A program made the translations under genes and the position numbers. From Pseudomonadota bacterium (GTDB taxonomy: Bacteria; Desulfobacterota; Syntrophia; Syntrophales; UBA8958): a DNA stretch of 64,000 nucleotides. The notes under the pieces were generated by a model. It did no database searches, had not been told where the DNA came from, and saw only the letters and a list, made by a program, of their open reading frames with translations. Each line of letters opens with the position of its first letter. Position 1 is the first letter of the stretch. Below, in pieces: positions 61,785-64,000 of the stretch. The DNA is taken from assembly GCA_030057915.1 (NCBI GenBank), contig JASGUC010000005.1, positions 1-64,000 of the forward strand, in the 5' to 3' direction.

Positions 61785-62351
61785 TCAGTTTACGTAGGGT
61801 GATTTCCCCTGGCAGGCCAGGCAGGAGGCGCCGTCGCGGAGGGGATAGGCCTCGCCGCATTGCGGGCACACGGCGGTGGGTCCCATGCGTCTCTTGATGG
61901 TAATTTCCGGCTTTACCTGGACTTCCTCCATGCTGAGAACCGCGGCGCCGGCCTCCTTGATCTGATTCAGGAGCGCTTCCGAATCCTGCTCTCGTTTCGG
62001 CTTCAGCTTGAAGAACCAGGCATGGAATTCCGGCCAGGCCTTCAGCTTCTCCGTGTCGAGATAGACCCGAATGCCCTTGCCCGACTCCTTTTCGTAAAGC
62101 GTTACGGCAAAGCGCCCCAGATCGAATACCTTCATCCAGCCGTTGCCGATGGTGCAGGGGGTGAGGAGTTGCACGGCGTCGGGTAGGCAAACCGAGGTCT
62201 CGCAGACGGCATCGAAGAATTCGCCCTCCGGGAGATTCTGCAGGGCCGTCTCGACGATGAACCCGCCGATGACCAGTCCCGGGGCCATGCTGCCGTGAAA
62301 CGATTTTACGAGATGAATATATTCATCATAAGAATAAGAACCGAATTTCAT
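61785..62351 (-). CDS. FmdE-family protein with C-terminal zinc ribbon
   Basis: 188 residues. Matches the FmdE family (formylmethanofuran dehydrogenase subunit E-like): FHGSMAPGLVIGGFI, ETSVCLPDAVQLLTPCTIGNG and the basic strand YEKESGKGIRVYLD. The C-terminus is a zinc ribbon, CPQCGEAYP then CLACQGK. In bacteria these proteins occur next to molybdenum enzymes or their cofactor genes and may act in molybdopterin enzyme maturation; the mechanism is unknown. It stands 108 bp downstream of modC, so possible co-transcription with the mod genes supports such a role. Confidence 0.88.
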   Translation of the reverse strand: MKFGSYSYDEYIHLVKSFHGSMAPGLVIGGFIVETALQNLPEGEFFDAVCETSVCLPDAVQLLTPCTIGNGWMKVFDLGRFAVTLYEKESGKGIRVYLDTEKLKAWPEFHAWFFKLKPKREQDSEALLNQIKEAGAAVLSMEEVQVKPEITIKRRMGPTAVCPQCGEAYPLRDGASCLACQGKSPYVN

Positions 62352-62459
62352 TTGCTTTTATACTCCTTTCCAAAGGGTGTCGTCGCAACCTTGTCGCTTG
62401 TTTCGCCTTTCTCCCGATGTCCCCTCCGAGGGTGGGAGGGACGGTGACGGCGGCGGGGG

Positions 62460-63179
62460 TCAGTAAGCCAGGGAGAGGCGTGGTTCCCGGACCGCCTTGC
62501 TACGCTCGCCCCGGGCGGCGTCCACCCGGGCTAGGGAGCGCTGCATCCATTCCCGGTCCACCCGTCCAGCCACAATGGGGATCATTTCATCGGCCAGGTA
62601 CAGGGCCTCGTTTACGTCATGGGTGATATAGATCATGGGGATGCCCAACTCCTCCTTCATCTGCCGCAACTCATCCCGGAGGTCCCGGCGGGTGAACACA
62701 TCGAGGGCGGAGAAGGGCTCATCCAGAAGGAGCAATCGCGGTTCCCGGGCCAGGGCCTGGCAGATGGCGCACCGCTGGCGTTCGCCGCCGGATACGGCGT
62801 GGGGCCTGCGCTGCTGCAAATGATCGATTCCGAAGCGGGTCAGCAACGTCTGAACGATGGGCCCCCGGGCGCCCGCGGCAAAGGCGGCGTTGTCATGGAT
62901 GCTCAGATGGGGGAAAAGGGGATAATCCTGAAAGACATAGCCCAGGCGTCGTTTTTGCGGCGGGAGGAAGATTCCCTTCCCGGTGTCCAGCCACACCTCG
63001 TCGCCGAGGCGGATATATCCTTCGGCGGCCCTGTCCAATCCGGCGATGAGACGCATCAGCGTGGTCTTGCCGGCACCGGATGGCCCGATGATAACCGTGA
63101 GGGCCGCCTCGGGACAGAGGATTTCCACGTCCAGGTCGAAATGGGGCAGCGGCTTGCGGATGCGGATTTGGATTGTCAT
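62460..63179 (-). CDS. modC: Molybdate (or tungstate) ABC transporter ATPase
   Basis: 239 residues. ABC ATPase with Walker A GPSGAGKTTLMRLI, Q-loop VFQDYPLFPHLS, signature VSGGERQRCAICQALA, Walker B LLLLDEPFSALD and switch His in IYITHDVNEAL. Typical ModC carries a C-terminal MOP/TOBE domain of about 100 residues that is absent here. The start overlaps the ModB stop by 4 bp. Molybdate against tungstate cannot be told from sequence. Confidence 0.9.
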   Translation of the reverse strand: MTIQIRIRKPLPHFDLDVEILCPEAALTVIIGPSGAGKTTLMRLIAGLDRAAEGYIRLGDEVWLDTGKGIFLPPQKRRLGYVFQDYPLFPHLSIHDNAAFAAGARGPIVQTLLTRFGIDHLQQRRPHAVSGGERQRCAICQALAREPRLLLLDEPFSALDVFTRRDLRDELRQMKEELGIPMIYITHDVNEALYLADEMIPIVAGRVDREWMQRSLARVDAARGERSKAVREPRLSLAY

Positions 63180-63838
63180 GGATTACTCCTGGTCAGACGG
63201 TGAACGACAAGAAGAAACAGGTAACATACCGGTAGCAGCGCCAGGGACATCAGGGTGGCGCTGCCGTACTGGAGGGTTTCCACGGCCTCGTATATGGCGA
63301 TGGAGGCCACCCGGGTCTGTTCCGGGACGCTGCCGCCGACCATGAGGATGACCCCGAAGGCCCCCAGGGTGTGGAGAAAGACAAGAATGGCGGCGGCGGC
63401 GATGCCGTTGAGGCTGTTGGGGAGGATTACCCGGATGAAGATCGCCGGCGGGGAGAGGCCGAGGACGCGGGCGCTCTCGATGAGCCGGGGATCGATCTTC
63501 TCGAAGGCCGCCCGCATGGGCTGCAGGGCGAAGGGGATGCTGTAGATGATGGCGGCGATGACGATGCCGGCGAAGGTGAACAACAGCGGCGATCCCGTGG
63601 CCCCGGCCCACAGGCGGCCCAAGAAGCCGGCGGGTCCCATGAGGATGAGAAGATAGAACCCCACGACGGTGGGCGGCATGGCCAGAGGCAGATTGATGAA
63701 GGCCTCCAGGAAGGCCTTGCCCGGCAGGCGGCCGTATGCCAGCAGGCAGGCGAGCGGCGCGGTGACGAACATCAAGACGACGGTGGCCGTGCAGGCCAGT
63801 TTCACGGAGAGGATGAGCGACGTCCAGTCCATGGCCAT
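63176..63838 (-). CDS. modB: Molybdate (or tungstate) ABC transporter permease
   Basis: 220 residues with five to six membrane segments (LILSVKLACTATVVLMFVTA, MPPTVVGFYLLILM, LLFTFAGIVIAAIIYSIPFA, LVFLHTLGAFGVILMVGGS, LMSLALLPVCYLFLLVV). The EAA-type cytoplasmic loop is ESARVLGLSPPAIFIRVILP with the FEKIDPRLIE lead, typical of ModB. It sits between modC (4-bp overlap) and the modA fragment in a modABC operon on the minus strand. Confidence 0.93.
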   Translation of the reverse strand: MAMDWTSLILSVKLACTATVVLMFVTAPLACLLAYGRLPGKAFLEAFINLPLAMPPTVVGFYLLILMGPAGFLGRLWAGATGSPLLFTFAGIVIAAIIYSIPFALQPMRAAFEKIDPRLIESARVLGLSPPAIFIRVILPNSLNGIAAAAILVFLHTLGAFGVILMVGGSVPEQTRVASIAIYEAVETLQYGSATLMSLALLPVCYLFLLVVHRLTRSNP

Positions 63839-63928
63839 TATTCCGTTATTTCCATTGTTTCCCTAAGATCAGATCTGCCTCCCCGACCTCCGAGGGACGG
63901 CGGATAACCGTGGCCCCGCATCGGCCGC

Positions 63929-64000
63929 TCACTTGTAACCGTATTTCTTCTTTACCGCCGCGGCTTCCGGCGAGGCGAGGAACCGGATGAATTCCTCCGC
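63929..64000 (-). CDS. modA: Molybdate-binding protein ModA, C-terminal fragment cut by window end
   Basis: The last 23 residues are visible, reading AEEFIRFLASPEAAAVKKKY and then GYK before the TGA at 63931-63929. This F..FL.SPEA...F.KYG ending is the standard end of periplasmic molybdate- or tungstate-binding proteins. The rest lies beyond the window. It is 90 bp upstream of modB on the same strand. Confidence 0.82.
   Translation of the reverse strand, partial: AEEFIRFLASPEAAAVKKKYGYK

Noticed and set aside
1-64000. CRISPR array, prophage, rRNA operon or complete insertion sequence
   Set aside because: I saw no regularly spaced direct repeats with spacers, no phage structural genes, no rRNA and no intact transposase in the window.

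Overview
This GC-rich window looks like part of the chromosome of a strictly anaerobic deltaproteobacterium (Desulfobacterota), possibly Syntrophales-like. The evidence is gene content only: a ferredoxin-dependent 2-oxoacid oxidoreductase operon, a B12-dependent ribonucleotide reductase, a selenocysteine formate dehydrogenase, a two-gene SUF system, a short-chain fatty acid transporter and no genes for oxygen respiration. The first 80 bases are G/C homopolymer and look like an assembly artefact at a contig end.

Layout. 0.1-2.6 kb: gamma-carbonic anhydrase-like protein, tRNA-Arg(CCT), ketopantoate reductase-like gene. 2.8-7.8 kb (minus): regulator plus four-gene 2-oxoacid:ferredoxin oxidoreductase operon in which the ferredoxin subunit is fused to a GltD-like flavoprotein. 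8-19 kb: a divergent RelA/SpoT-like protein, lytic transglycosylase, lipoprotein, DnaJ, PurC, metallo-hydrolase, YggS, Maf, a small exported candidate selenoprotein, HisC, mannose-1-phosphate guanylyltransferase. 19.8-29.7 kb: zinc-ribbon protein, SfsA-DUF123 fusion, SPOR-NlpC/P60 protein, SufC/SufB pair, an isolated rfbB flanked by inverted repeats, atoE with a leader and internal terminator, an AMIN-domain protein. 29.8-41.1 kb: a long plus-strand type II fatty acid synthase-like cluster (FabD, acyl-CoA dehydrogenase, KASIII, FabA, FabG, FabZ, FabF, a divergent ACP, acyltransferase, phosphopantetheinyl transferase, acyl-CoA synthetase) behind a good sigma-54 promoter. 41.2-46.5 kb: groES-groEL; a CsoR-family regulator without the copper-ligand His, followed by a Tat-exported ferredoxin and a cytochrome b; a second ketopantoate reductase paralogue. 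46.9-55.5 kb: biotin carboxylase-BCCP fusion, small BCCP, DEAD-box helicase, lipoprotein hydrolase, patatin-barrel protein, RRM protein. 56-64 kb: NrdJ with paired NrdR-like boxes, selenocysteine FdhA, ModE-like regulator, FmdE-like protein, and modCBA running off the end.

How it fits together. Formate dehydrogenase needs molybdenum or tungsten and selenium; the mod genes and ModE-like regulator lie beside it. Its UGA codon is followed by a selenocysteine-insertion hairpin with the same geometry (11-nt gap, 7-bp stem, 5-nt loop) as the hairpin after the in-frame UGA of the small exported HMA-like gene at 15.8 kb. That match is the strongest lead in the window.

Intergenic DNA is unusually rich in short non-coding repeats with terminal inverted repeats (at least three families and more than a dozen copies). 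Many very long antisense ORFs are only shadows of GC-rich genes.
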